Below, one piece after another: positions 1 through 34,152 of a DNA stretch of 64,000 bases. Below the pieces are notes generated by a model that saw only the letters and a list, made by a program, of their open reading frames with translations, was not told the origin of the DNA and ran no database searches. A program made the translations under genes and the position numbers. This DNA comes from Pampus argenteus (taxonomy: Eukaryota > Chordata > Actinopteri > Scombriformes > Stromateidae), in contig CM072868.1 of assembly GCA_036937835.1 (NCBI GenBank), forward strand, positions 7,265,001 through 7,329,000. Direction: 5' to 3'. The stretch's first letter is position 1. Each line of letters opens with the position of its first letter.

Positions 1-246
1 ACCAGTGACTAAGCTTGCGTATTGACAGTGATGGCCATTCAGCCTCAGCATTCACTATGCAGGGATGAGTCAGGGATTTGCCATTTGTAGCAGTCTCAAC
101 CACCATAATAAGTGGTGTCTAATATCCAAAGGCACTGAGATGTAGTCACACCAAATCACTATAATAATAGTAAATTGTTAAAAAAAAAAAAAAGCTTCAG
201 TCTATGTCTGTCTACAATTGTTGTTGTATGGTTATGTCTTTTAATT

Positions 247-254
<8 letters not shown>

Positions 255-279
<25 letters not shown>
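255..279. repeat. (TG)n microsatellite
   Basis: This is an uninterrupted TG run of about 12 units flanked by TATA repeats. Confidence 0.9.
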
Positions 280-285
<6 letters not shown>

Positions 286-1289
286 CATTCATGTATATTT
301 GCATGGTTTTTGCTATAAATTGTCTTGAATGATGACTTGACGATTAACCTTAAATGCCTTCCCAGTTGTTTGCTCAAGTCGTTTGAGTGCTTTCTTTATT
401 TTTTTGTATATTTAATTATTTTAATTTAAGATGTGTTCTTTTAAGAGAACATAAAGACAGATTTTCAAATGTGTCAGACTACAGTGTTTTTAACAAGCAA
501 TATCAAAGTTTTTACAGTTTATCGCGACTGGCAGAGTTTATGTGATGCAGACTTATGTGAACACTCTGTGGATCTTTTGACCTTTTTAAAAAAAAAGATG
601 TAAAGATTTAAAAAAAAGAGGCTAAAATGTGTTAAAAAATATGTGACCGGCGATAACATTACTGTCAGAACGAGAGCAGGATTCAGTCAGGTCTTATCGT
701 GGAAGAGAGCTGGTGTGAAGGCAGTCGGTTCTGAAAACGTTCATTGTTGAGCCTTCTGGAGGAGTTGTGTGCCCGTACGTATGATTCAATAAAACATACG
801 ATGGAAGATGCTCACTTAGTGAACCCATTGACATGCTGTACTTGTTTTCTGTCTCTTTCCATCATGTACTATTCTAAATAACTGTCAACATAGACCCTAG
901 ATGACTCAAGTAACAGACAGATGCAGTGTGTTGGTAAATCAAGGTACAGAATGCACACACAGCCCCCAGACATCTGCAGGTCCGTCACCACAGTTGTCTC
1001 ATCCATCAGAATAGATTTCTCTGTATTCTGCACGGCAGGTTGAATCATTTCTGTGGGAGCAGCCACAGCCCACAGCCTCCCAGGGTAAATGTCAACGCTA
1101 CCATTAGGAAGGAGCCTTGTTGGAGCCTCCAACGCCTCCTTGCCCTCACATCGTCACAGTCCTCAAGGCGCCCACAGCACAGCTGAGCTGTAGCAACACA
1201 TCCGAGTGTGAGTGAATGTCTGTGTGCCAGCATGTATGTATATGCCTCTGTGAGTGCTTTGTGCATATGTGCAGCATAGTTTTGTGCCT

Positions 1290-2294
1290 GTGCTGTGCCT
1301 TTCTTTGGTAATACAAGATCTTGAGCAAGTGAAATTCACACTTGATTTGGGGTTGAGATCTGGTGATTGACTCGGCCATTGCAGAATATTCTACTTATTT
1401 GCCTTAAATTATCCTGGGATCCTCTTGCAGTATGTTTTGAATCATTGTCCATCTGTACTGTGAAGCGCCGTCCAGTCAATTTTGCTGCATTTGGCTGAAT
1501 CTGAACAGGAAGTTTATCCATTGGAAGCCATGCATGCCCATGCCATCACACACTGCCTCCACCATGTTTTAAATAAGATGTGGTGTGTTTTGGATCATGA
1601 GCTGTTACAGTTCTTATCCAAACTTTCTTCTTCCCATCATTCTGGTGCAGGTTGATCATGGTCTCTGTTCCAGGACTGGGCTGCTTCTTCAGGTGTTCTT
1701 CAGCAAAGTCAATTCTGGCCTTTTTTTTTTTAGGCTGATTAATTGTTTGCAACTTGTGGTAAATCCTTTGTATTTACTCTCATGAAGTCCTACTCTCTTA
1801 ATGGTCGACGTAGATACTCATACACCTACTTCCTCGAGAGTGTTGTTCACTTGAGTGGATGTTGTGAAGGAGGTTTTCTTCACCACTGTTTCTTTCATGT
1901 ACATCCAGGCCCTTTTGAGTTCCCACACTCACCCGTGCACTATTTTTCTCAGAATGTACCAAACTGTTGATTTGGCCACTCTTTTAACTGCTTAATTGAT
2001 GACAGGTTAACAAGGGAAGGGCCCATGCAGTCTTGTTATTTATGTTTTTTTGCAGCCTCCTGAGTCATTAGTCCAATTACTTTTTGATCCCTTGAAAAAG
2101 AGGCGGCTACATATTAAAGAGCTGTAATTCCTAAACTTTTGCTCCAATTAGGATGTGAACACTCTCAAATTACAGCTGAGAATCTGCACTTTCAGTCCAT
2201 ATTAATTATATAATTGTATCCTGAATATGTTTTCATAAACAGCTAAAATAACAAAACTTGTGTCACTGTCCAAACATTTTTGGGCCCAACTGTA
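1290..2294 (-). mobile_element. Degenerate Tc1/mariner-family DNA transposon, truncated
   Basis: Reading the minus strand, broken frames give pieces of a Tc1-type DDE transposase in order. ARIDFAEEHLKK and HDPKHTTSYLKHGGGSV (1546-1752) are followed by AAKLTGRRFTVQMDNDSKHT (1336-1521, with the D of the QMDND motif) and a decayed SPDLNP-like stretch. Stops and frameshifts interrupt the frame throughout. The right end (2270-2294) is ACATTTTTGGGCCCAACTGT, the usual terminus of such elements. No matching inverted repeat is seen on the left, so the element's 3' end is lost near 1.28 kb. It is not active. Confidence 0.75.
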
Positions 2295-4664
2295 TGCACT
2301 TCCAGATATGAATACCTCTATCTGCATCAAAAAACCCTGTATGAGTTGGGCTTTAATCACACCTATCCAAGGTGGTTTTATCAGCAGTTTTATCAGCTCC
2401 TGGTGATGACATGACACCGGTGCTTTTCAGGTGTAGTAGATTGTAGTGTCAGGTAGTGGTATGGGAGAGTGTAAAGATAATCAGCCACACCTTTGTCCCT
2501 CCGCATATCACAGACAAAGGCCTGGAGGACCACTAAGGTACGTGTCAGTTCTATTTTTGTTAATCTTAATCTGAAATCTCATCTAGGGGTACATCATGTC
2601 CAGGCAGACTGGAAATCCTGATAGGTGCTGACACTGTGTAATATGATATCTTGACAGATAGCACCTTGGAAATTGATTCCCTCTGCAAGTGGGACAAGAC
2701 TGGGCTAACCATATGGAGGTTTTGTATTTGTCTGCATTAATCTACTTTATGTCTGGCCTTTCACTTCTGAAGGGAAAATGAGGATATTAATCAGACCACA
2801 TGGGTTAGGGCAGTAGTTGCTCATTCCACTTCTGAAGAGACCACCAGTGTTTTTCTTAGACTGGATCAGGGTTTGACAGCATCTGCCCATCTACCAAATG
2901 TGGGTAGAATTTGGCAGTGTAATCAAAGCTTACGAGTAAAAAGTGAACAAGTAATTTATTCATGTAATCTGCACAAAAGATGGACTGAAGACCCAAATAT
3001 CTGAAATTCAGGCCAAAAAAAGGCTGTTCTAAGACAAAAAGGTGAAAGGGGGCTTTGAAATAATGACATTATAAAAACAGTTATGAGTGGATCACTTGGA
3101 AATAAAATAAACTAGCCTCTGACTCTTTAAACCTTTTGTTTGTTCAGGTCCCATCTTATTCTCATGACCTGAAATACTGTAGAATTGTTTCACTTTGCAC
3201 ATGAAGACGCAGTCAGTTGGAATTTACTGTCATAAAATTGATGAGGTTTTTCTTTGTAAATGAAGATTTTCACATTACTATTATGACCTGCCCAGACATC
3301 TGAAGTAGTGTGAAGTAGTACTGGATACTTATGAAGCAACGGTACAAACACATTTTCCCTCTTCCCAGCAGTGTGTAGAAGAGATAAGCAATGCTTAATA
3401 GTGAAAGTTACAGCCCCCCTTTCTCCCCTCTGTTCTCTCTCAACAGCTCCACTCAGACAGGCCATAATCACTCTCATTTTGGATGGCGAGGTCCCAGGCA
3501 CATGTCCATGTAATTGCACTCACAGAGAGTCGTGTTATATTATGCACAGCCAGGAAAGAATGTATTGAATGAACATTACATATGCTTTTAAAATGTCCTT
3601 TCACAGTAATTCCACTGACATCGCTATGGCAGTTGAGGGACACAAATTGGGGTTGCACAATATGCAAATTGGAGAGAATTAAAAACAACAAAAAAAAAAA
3701 ATCGTACGAAAGGATAATATGTGTTTTTGTGTTTCTTTTGTATAGGAATATTGAGAACTGCGGTTTGTGTGCTCCACAGTCTTTTGTGAAACAACATAAA
3801 ACTAGAGATGGGTCGAACACTTTTCTAATCCTATTTTGAAAATATGAACATGTCTTTTTAAGTAATAATTTTGTTAACCATGTTCTATAATGGATTATTG
3901 TAGCTATACGTAGATGTTGTATAAAGGGAGAGAGAAGAGCAGCACAGAGATGTCCTTTTTTTTTTTTTTTTTGTTAGAGGATAAATAAAGGACAACTCAA
4001 TCACGCGGACCCACTAAGATTCATCTTCAGCACTGAGAGAAACCCTAATGAGTGGGCGTTCCCAAAAATTAAGTGATAAATTTAATGATAGACAGCCGCT
4101 CAGGAAAATTATGACAAGAAGCATAAGACAAGCGGAAAGGAGTCAAAAAGCTTGAGAAAATGAGGAGAGAGCCTGTGAAATGACTTGAGGGTGCCGAGTG
4201 ACAGATGATGGAGGGAAGCATTACGAGTAAATGAAAGAGGGATTAGATGGATGTGACCTCATCAATCGCTACAAGAAAAGGTTTTTATAATGGTTATTTT
4301 TCAGTGTTGACTCCTATGTCATAGGATTGTGACTTGAAAGGCGGTGAACTACTGTGTTTGATTAATGTTGTTTTCCAAACCGTAATGTAAAGAGGCAGCT
4401 TGTAAATTTTACTTCTGGCTCTTTTTTATTTTTTTTAAATTGTGCCCAGAAACGTTTAAAGGCCCTCAAAACCAATTTTAATCAGCGGCATGCTGGGAGC
4501 GATGGGGTCCAACATACAATTTATTCCAAAGTTAGAGTTTTTGTTATTTCACATGAGAGAAATTGTTTGATCTCACATAATTCCTAAAACCAATCAGAGT
4601 TTAGCAACATTTGATTAAAAAATTGCTGACAGTTTTTTTTCCACTAATTTTGCCAGCAGTGTCA

Positions 4665-4815
4665 ATCTGACCAACCACATCCACACCCGCCTTGATGAAG
4701 ATGGACAACAAAAGATTAACCTTCTATCCATACTGAATGTCTGCACACAATTTCATGACGATCCATCCAGTATTCGATGAGATTTCCATCTAGACCAAAG
4801 TAATGGTTCAAGTGA
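4665..4815 (+). repeat. Teleost LINE/SINE-type 3' tail, copy 1
   Basis: It contains CACACAATTTCATGACGATC, then CATCCAGTATTCGATGAGAT and TCTAGACCAAAGTAATGG. I recognise this as a decayed form of the common teleost repeat tail (TTTCATGGCAATCCATCCAATAGTTG...GACCAAAGTGGTGG type). Related copies lie at 46285-46425 and 57225-57375. The family name is not assigned. Confidence 0.55.
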
Positions 4816-5884
4816 CAAACAACAACGCTGATTGTTGCTTACTTAATCGTGAACATTTGATGTTGTAGAGACTATACTATACTACATAAAACCAAGTTCT
4901 CACGAACTTTAATGTAGTCCCTGAAATAGTGATCACGTGGCCTTTCCGTGACAGCAGCAGCTTCATGGAAGCTTTAGTGTTCTGCTCTTTTTTTGCGGCA
5001 CAAAAACACTTATTACCGTCATTATCTGTTCCCTTTGGTCTGTTATCTTGATGCCTGTCTTTACACCTTTACAGATCTGATAACCACTGTGCCAAAGTAG
5101 ATTTAGTTCTGTATTATTCAAATTTTTTTTTTTTTAAGATCTGTAGAGATTATATCTGTTCCTGTTTGTAGGCCTCGTCCTGAATTTTCACCTCCTAGCG
5201 TAATATCAGCACAATAGCAGTCACTTGTAATAACTGTTGCCGTATCACCGTTTCATTTTCGTTTAGTAAATTGGATTGTAGCTCTTGTAAGCACCCTCTG
5301 CTATGATGGGCAGTTTGGAGCTCTATCTTGATAAAGCTGTAGGCTTTTTCTATAATGACCCATGGCTCAGGGTTTTGAATAAATGCCATGACAAATAGAT
5401 GAGATACATTCACAGAAATAGCAGTAATGATCTTGTTTTTCAGGGAGTTAAAGGATTATCTAATGGTATTACTGAAAAACATCTGTCTAAGTATCATCCC
5501 GTACTCGCCGCCTCGCGTCTCTGTTTACTCATCTTGGCAGATGTTCAATAACCTGCAGTTAGACTGTCATATTTTACAGGGAGTTTTTTTTGTCCCAAAA
5601 TGTTCACAGTGGCAGATGGGCAACTCAGGATTCCTGTGTCAATATAACAATAAAGTGAAGTGTAATAGGCTGGGAGATGCACACTGGGTGGGACATATGA
5701 ATACAACATCAGAAGGAGTGGAGATCATTTAATCCTCCTGCCCAGTGCCCCTTTGCCAAATTTAGTTTTGGAGGGGGGGGGGGGTACTTTGTCAGGATAT
5801 TTCCTGTTATGTGTGCAGAAAGCAGATTATAGATATCAGATTTGCTAATATTACAAACATCGGCAAACGGCTGATCTGTTTTAC

Positions 5885-6020
5885 GTAGGCTGTCCTCTCC
5901 CCTTTATCATTCTCACCCCTCTCTTCCCCTTTCTCCCTCTCTGTCCTCCCTCTCTCTCTTTTAGTCTTATGTACCTCAAGTTCTCATGTTCTGTTTTTTT
6001 TTTTTTTTTTCATTTTCCCT
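5885..6020. repeat. Pyrimidine-rich tract ending in poly(T)
   Basis: The + strand is almost all C and T from about 5890 to 5960, and a run of about 18 T starts at 5993. It is simple low-complexity sequence. Confidence 0.7.
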
Positions 6021-6495
6021 CCTCATCATCTCCCAATCCCAATATTTGCTATTTCACCAGACTTCAATTGTGCTCTTCTCTTGCTGATTAAATCTTTTTT
6101 ATGTAATCTCAACTCATCTAATGACCATAATAACAACAGCTCATATCTACTAAGCTATCCTGCTACCTTGGAAGGAGCTCCTCTCTTTTTGGGCCAATCT
6201 GCTCTGACCTGTGATAATAGGCTGATGGAGGGCTATGTGAATTTACACGCACATATATTGTGTGCAGGTGATGGTGAGCTTGTGTGTGTGTGTGCATGCT
6301 TTGACTTGGTATGCAAATGCCTCGCATATGCTCATTTGAGCTGTCTGCCCACAGTGTATCAGTGGCAACTGTGAACAGAACTATACACACCTTGCTGCTC
6401 TGCTTGTCACTTTGTTTCCTATGAGACCAGTCTACTACCTATGCTATTATTAGACTTAAGATGTAAAAAATCTCACTGGCACCATAATCGTATAG

Positions 6496-6560
6496 ACCAG
6501 TGGTTCTCAAAGTGGGGTCCAGGAACCCTAAAGGGGTCCTTGAGGGAATTATTTTAATTT
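6496..6560 (+). mobile_element. hAT-type terminal fragment
   Basis: CAGTGGTTCTCAAAGTGGGG at 6499-6518, followed by TCCAGGAACCC, is the familiar terminus of non-autonomous hAT elements. No opposite terminus was found nearby, so only one end is supported. Confidence 0.5.
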
Positions 6561-8019
6561 CACAGTTATTTAATGTGTAAGAATGACTATTCTGTTCATA
6601 GGTTTCACACTCTTCACTGTTATCTGCCCGCATACAGTTTAGAGTAGACAGACAACCTATTGTAGAGTGTACTGCAGCCTTTTTAGGAATAACTATTCAG
6701 GGTGTCCTTGTTCTTTTGGAATAAGAACTGTGCCTCCGGTCTGTCTGTGAATTTACCAGGTTCAGTCAGTGTACAGCAGGCTAGACAGATTGAAAACACA
6801 AGAAACACAAAAACAACTACTTCCCTTGTTAATTACTGCACCCTTATTTTCTTTTTTGCCTTATTTATTAACACAATTTCACACAATTTGACAGTGTCTG
6901 ATTGTTCTATGTTCAACTCATCTTCAAGTTTTTGGTTTCAATTCTGTTTTTTTTTTCATTATCTTCATTGGTTACCAGAGAATACTATATAAACTTTTAG
7001 AATTAATGGAGCTCATATATTCACAAAGTTTTAATAAGAACTTAAAATAGATTGCTATTTAGCATGACCATAGTTAAAAACATTACCTGCAACTTCCTAT
7101 ATCTCATGTTTTATTAAGACATCAGGTTTATTATAAGCTCTGAGCTTTTTGCAGGGAGGTTGAAAATTCTCTGAAGTTCAGCCAGCTGGTTCAGAGTAAC
7201 TCTTGGAAACTTGTGACTTTCCTCATTATATCATAAATAAGTGCAGCAGCAGCTAAAGCAATAATCTAACTTTGCCCACACAAGTTTGGCACATCAGATT
7301 CTCCCCATCGCAAGAGTTCACTTCTTACTGTCACGCTGTGTCAAAGGGGCAAACCAAAAATAAGATGAAATGCTCTCCGAGGTCTCCCTATCATACCAGG
7401 TGAAGCTGTCTAAGCTCCTGCTATGTATAAAGCGTGAATAAAGTTTAGGGTATAAAGAAATAAATTGGACTTAGTGTCAGTGGTAAAAAAAAAAAAGTCT
7501 GCATTATGATTATTATTATGCGTAGTGACATCATTAAAAAATCCCAAATCTTGCTCTTAATGAATAGACAATGATGATGCATACAGTATATATACTAAAG
7601 ATAGGCCACCACATTTATACTACCCGGTAGTTATACTAGTTTGGACATGACACATGAATTATGCACTGATTGACTGATATTGGCTGATAATTAATTACAA
7701 ATAACGTTTGTGATATTGTCTGTTTTTGTATATATTTACCACCAGCTACATGAAAAATTGAATAGTACTTTCACTGACTATATATTGTAAATATTATTAT
7801 CTGCATGTGAAAGTCACCCGCTACCAGCTGCTGAAGTGAAAATCCAAATGTATTTTGCCGGATATTCTCCTGTAGTTATTGAGAATTATCATCTCTCTCC
7901 TATATGAAGTGGGATTTATAATTATACTTTAGTGTCGATAGCAGAACTTCGTATAATGAATAAGGCTGGACTGATATGTAAAGCGGCACATGTAGCACCA
8001 TGTATTGTAGATTCTAGAG

Positions 8020-8220
8020 AAAGCTGAGAGAGACAGGCAGGAGTCCATCCAGTGTGCACTGAGTAAAAAGGCACTGAAACCTCTGGGATAGATTTCCAAT
8101 CCATCAGGGTCAATACACTCACAATCCTGCTAAGAAATCTAGAGTCACAAAATCATTTGCATGTGTTTGGAGTATGAGAGAAAACTCAAAGCCCCTGGTG
8201 GAAACCCACACACCCACTGA
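8020..8220 (+). repeat. Degenerate common teleost interspersed repeat (TTTGGA...GAAACCC tail)
   Basis: The segment keeps the order CCATCAGGG, CACTCACAATC, TAGAGTCACAAAATCA, GCATGTGTTTGGAGTATGAG, GTGGAAACCCACACACC and GAGAACATATAAAC. It matches, in decayed form, a very widespread fish repeat tail (TAGAGTCACC...GCATGTCTTTGGACTGTGGG...GAAAACCCACGC). The class is left open. Confidence 0.6.
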
Positions 8221-11200
8221 GAGAACATATAAACGTAATATAAAAAGGCTTTGGTGGAGGATTAAAACCTCTTTTGTGAGAGTACAGTGCAGACTACCAG
8301 AATAACATGTGGTTGCTGTGAGATGATCTAAATTCAGTTATGTTGTTGTATTTTCCATATGCTTGTATTCCCTGTCACAGCTTTATAGTATTTAATGACT
8401 CAATTAGATGGCAATGCTTGTTAGAAACCATGAAAAACACCATTAAAATCATAAAAGTACTGTGATGGCTACTGTTGACCCAAAAGCTTTTAAAACCTGG
8501 AAACCTCTAATCATTTTCTCACCCAAGTTACTGCTGAACAAATTAAATCACATCAGTAGGGAAATGAGAAAGAATGCAAATTTGCAAATTGGATTAGCCC
8601 ATCTGACGATGGCAGATGAGTGTGAAAAGTTCAATTGTTGCCAGGTTTTTTTTTAGTTTTTTTTTTTTTAAATTTGGTTTATTTTTGTCTGACAGGCTTG
8701 TTGACCGTAAACACACTTGCCAAATAAATGCATAAAAACAGCACTAATGCAGATTATTGAAAGCATTTTATTCTTCTTAAATAAGATAGATTGCATTTTG
8801 CACATGAGTAAAGTAAAGCGTCATCAGAATCATAAGAGATTTCTTTTTTTAACTACTGCTTTACATTCGCAAACTAGTAGGGAAAATGGGCAGTTAACTC
8901 CCTTCCTGGTACAGAAGAGTGAGGAAGAATTTGTCCAATTTTATGAATATGGCTGTTGTAGTTTGTGTATTCACACGGTATTTGATCTTTGGGATGACGC
9001 TTTTCATTCATTCATCTAAGAGAATTCATTGCATGGTTTTCATTACTTGATAAATCCCTAAACCAAAATAATAATAGTATTGAAACTTAAAATACAGTAT
9101 ACTGTAGTTTTCCATGCCATTCTTGATAATATAGATGCCAAAATAAGTTCCCTTTTTAAACTGTAATGGTTTGTCAAGCTGATTACCCCAAGAGTGCAGC
9201 TGAACGTCAGCGTGAAAATTACCTGCAACTTCCCACATCCCTAAAACATAGAAAATCTCAACAATTATTGAAACAGATGGGGAAAAAACTGAAGATGGCG
9301 TTAATCTCAGTCTAGTTATTTTCATCAACACAAGTGTCACCGGTGACAAAAATGGCTGTGAGAATGCTAATGTGATGGTTCGGAGATGGGAGAAATTTTT
9401 CTATCCGTTTGTCTGCGGCAACATCTTTAGAGCTGTGAGGCAGTGGCGCCAGCGAGTTCCTGTTTTATGCCAACATCAGAAAAAAAAAAAAAAAAAAAAT
9501 CCTGTCAAAGTCAGTGAAGGATATCATCTCAAGACGACAGGAGTAAAAAGATTAATCTGCTTTCATGCCTATCCTGCCACTTTAGGACAATAATGGTGCT
9601 CAGCGAAAAGCTATTAATATACAACACATCAGCTACTTTACCTGTTGATAAACAGTATATTCAATGTATATTCCAGTCTGGTCCCAGAATTATGATTGTG
9701 GCGTTCCCCCAACACAATATTTTTTATGACAAAGATTCCAATCAGTTGGCAATTTCTCACACATATTGAGCTGTATACTAAAGAGCTAATTAACAAGGGC
9801 TGTTACGGAGTTCACGAGCGTCTCTGACATCTTAATTAGATCTTAATGACATTTCAGTTGAAATGGCTGAACTGAGTACCCTGAACTGAGATGAGGCAAA
9901 ACCAGTGCTGATATACAGAGGGGAAACTGGAACGTGGCTGATTTTAGAGATGAGGAATGGAGAGAAGAGAGAAATAGATAAAGAGACGGAAAGAGGAATA
10001 AATGGAGGAGGGATTGAATTTGTACATTTATGCTTTATATGTATGTACCCAACAAATAGTATGTCCTGTGTTAATAGTATGTTAGAAGTAGGATTCGATT
10101 AACACTGATACACTCAATAAGAAGTTCTTTCCTTTCTGTCTTCTTACCTCCCTCTCTTCGTCTCTCCCGGTGGGATATATGTGGCTATATGTGGCCGAGT
10201 AATTACTCTGCCCATATCCCAGTGGCATCACATGTCTCATATGGATCTCTTAATCGGATTCTTAGCATTTATTACCATAAAAATTTCAGTATACGCACTC
10301 TGGAAATAAATAGATACGAACTGCACTGCCGACGGAGATGGTGTGATAATGGTGTTTCTGGCAGATAGATGGTTGATTAGATACGATAATCTTCTGTAGT
10401 GACGTGTTTTACATTGTAGATTGTTGTGTGTGTGTGGTCTGCAGTGGATTGCAGGGAATAGTTACTATATAGTCTGGTGGGCAGGCTGTGTATTTTTAGC
10501 TGAAAGGTTGGTGCACGTTTATGCAACTCCAAACACATTGATGGACTGCGATGAAAGTACAATGGGCTGCAGTGAATGAGCAAACTAGTCCCCACAAACC
10601 TCAAACTGCTCTCGCGATTATGTCATTTTTAGTAACCCATAATTACCGTCCTGCTGTCGGCTTCGTGTGCACATGTGCACATGTACACAGTATAAACAGA
10701 GACACACAGGCAAAATCAAAACCTTGACAAGAGGGTAATTGATTCAAATCTTCTAAGGCAAATATTTATTTGCCAGATGAGTTCCTCTGTCTATGTTTTC
10801 CTGGGCTCAGCTGGCCTGTATTGCTCTTCACTTGAGAGCAGCCATTAGAGGAGAGGAGAGGATGAAGGGAAATGGAGAGAGAAAGAGAGAGAGAGAGAAA
10901 GAGACATAGAAAACAGATGATGATGAGGAGCCCAGAGAGTAGAAGCCAGAGATTACATCAGAGAAAATGAGGAAGGAAAGGCTAAATAGAGGTTTCTCTC
11001 TGAAGCCCCATTGTGAGGATGAGACCCTGGAATAAACACTGGATGTGGCTTGAAAGATCGGGCAGCAGGAGACACATTACTAAGAATATGTTGGTTGCTA
11101 CAGATGCTGTTCTGTGTGCAGCCATGTCTGTTTATCACTTCTCTCCTCTCCCTAAGCCCTGTGTCTCACATCTACTCTACCCCTTCTGTCTAGCCTAAAT

Positions 11201-12024
11201 CTGTCAGAATACAGCCACAGATACCTGGAAACAGCCTCCATTTACAACCACCCCCCCTCGTCTTTCCTCCCCTACAAGCTTCTGTTCATTTGCACTTTCT
11301 CCATGTTCCTCTCAGCCTTTATTCATTGGACTTGGCCTTTATGGCTTTACTTAGCATTTTATATTCCCATGAAGGGCGATAAAAGAGAGCTTGTTTTTCC
11401 CGTAGTGAGATCAACATTTCATTCTAACAGATCTAGGTCCACAGGTGCAATTTGGTAGTTTTCCCCTCAAGAAGGCCATGAAATTTTCTTAAAGTGGAAC
11501 ATTAGGCCCACATGGTCTGCGCTACACTTTCACTACCGACTTGTGGCATAAAGCATCTAGTCTGAATAGTTTATTGTAATACTGCACGCTAACTGTTGCT
11601 GAGTCCGTGTCTTCTGTTACCAGGCAGATGTGCTGTAAATCCAGGTCATAGATAAGACTGGCCGAGACGCCTACAAATTCTAATCTTCTTATATGTTGTC
11701 TGTTGGCACAAAGTGTGGTCAGGCTGACTGGTAACCTATTTACCCTCGTCTGACAGGGCTTTTACTACCAGTCAGATTGTGCTGCACAGTCATGAAGAGC
11801 AGTGTGTCACCCTGATATGCTGCGAGTCGGTCACTAACTTCTATCAGATACTATATAGTGTACTCTATCTGTAGAAAGTGAATAGGGATTGATCTTATTC
11901 AGCTCTCACATAATCACACCGTGCCTGGCATGCTATGTGAATTGATCGTTATGGTAACGAACAACAGCAGGGTGCATATGTTCTGTGACTGCGCTGATTA
12001 ACATCTGTGTGCACGTCCTCCCAG

Positions 12025-32922
<20,898 letters not shown>

Positions 32923-33640
32923 CGCATCATGGCCAGCGCTGTCTTTGACTCGTCCCATGCCTACCAATGCCTCTGTAATGACTGGAGGGAGGTCAGACCA
33001 GAGAAGGAGAGTGGGTATTTGTCCATACAGACAGTCTATCACCGAGCAAAGCCAGAGGAGCCCCTGGCCTTTCTGAAATAGATTACCAGCCATAAATTAT
33101 CAGCAGATCAAACCAAAATCATTGCTCTTGTTCACATTTTCTGCATGTATTCTGAGCTCTGAATACACGCAACGGAGAGAATGGCTTGTATGTTTGGGCT
33201 CTTGTATGTTCACATGAGTCACATTTTAATGAAGGTGAGTCGCTTAAAAAGGAATTCTTCCTGCACAGAGGAAGTGTGTGGGCCTCGCTCTAAAGCAGAC
33301 ATGGCCTTTGTGATTGTTAAAGAGACACAGCGTGAGATGACCTTGAGCACACTGTATGGAATTAAAGTGTCTGTTAATGTGGGTGTATTTAGTCAAACCC
33401 ACATTTCAGACACATCCCACTTGTCCTTGAAGAAAGCAGATTTTCCCTTCATGCTGTGTTTCAGAGACGGTCACCAGTGGAAATCCAGCATTGTATGAAA
33501 GCACTTTATTTTATCTACAGGATTTGAGTATTGTACTGAAATGAAGATGGTAAAAAAAAAAAGTGACCTGTCATGACATAACCATGTTTCTCTTTCTGTT
33601 GAATTATGAGACAATAAATCATAAATGAAACTGTCCCTCA
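32923..33640 (+). other. dph1: dph1 3' UTR with poly(A) signal at 33613-33618
   Basis: No reading frame continues after the dph1 stop. The first good AATAAA with a T/GT-rich tail lies at 33613-33618, followed by TTGTTTGAGTGTTTTTG. That would give a UTR of about 715 bases. Transcript 3' ends were not available, so the exact cleavage site is inferred. Confidence 0.6.
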
Positions 33641-34113
33641 TTGTTTGAGTGTTTTTGATAAATACAAAAACAAAGTATGCAGAGCCACGCTGAAACGATA
33701 AGATTTATATATTTATTTATTTTTTAAGGCTGAAGGGTATGAATTCCTAGATGTGTGCAGTGCTAGTCACGACTACTCCTTATCCTCATTATTTATTGAT
33801 GGAGGAGTCTGTCAATAAATAAATAAATAAATAAACTGCCACAACAGAAACTGATTGACAGCAGCGTGCCATGGCCTCAGCTGATCCGGAGAACTTATGA
33901 ACCTTCCCCAGGTTTCACTGTCTAGAAATCATTTCCTCCCTCCACATTTTCACCATCATGTCTCCTTAGCAACAGGGCCCAGTGTGATGCAGCTAGACCC
34001 GCCAGATGTCCGTCTTCTCATGATGTGTCTCACATGTCCCAGTAGTGGCTGTTATATTGAAGAGCTCAGTACTTGCTACAGTACAGGCAGACAAGAATAA
34101 ATTATTGGCCGAC

Positions 34114-34115
<2 letters not shown>

Positions 34116-34149
<34 letters not shown>
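34116..34149. repeat. (CT)n microsatellite
   Basis: This is an uninterrupted CT run of about 17 units. Confidence 0.9.

Positions 34150-34152
<3 letters not shown>

Larger units (their letters stand above)
1..12024 (+). other. Non-coding stretch upstream of first visible dph1 exon (probable long intron)
   Basis: The exon at 12025 begins inside a codon, so dph1 coding sequence must continue to the left. I looked on the + strand for the expected PEGL...FACTIADI and NYNFEI-KTIWR exons and did not find them. The stretch holds a Tc1 remnant (about 1290-2294), old repeat tails (4665-4815, 6496-6560, 8020-8220), short GT runs, several poly(A)/poly(T) tracts and a pyrimidine-rich patch at 5885-6020. 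The rest shows nothing recognisable. If the left part is instead intergenic, the missing exons would have to be hidden here. Confidence 0.55.

Noticed and set aside
788..793. AATAAA as the 3' end of an upstream gene
   Set aside because: The hexamer is followed by mildly T-rich sequence, but no coding exon precedes it and the in-codon start at 12025 makes a dph1 intron the simpler reading. Not strong enough to annotate.
1546..1752. Transposase frame as a host gene
   Set aside because: It is one piece of a stop-ridden Tc1-type relic with the other pieces in different frames, so it is listed as a mobile element only.
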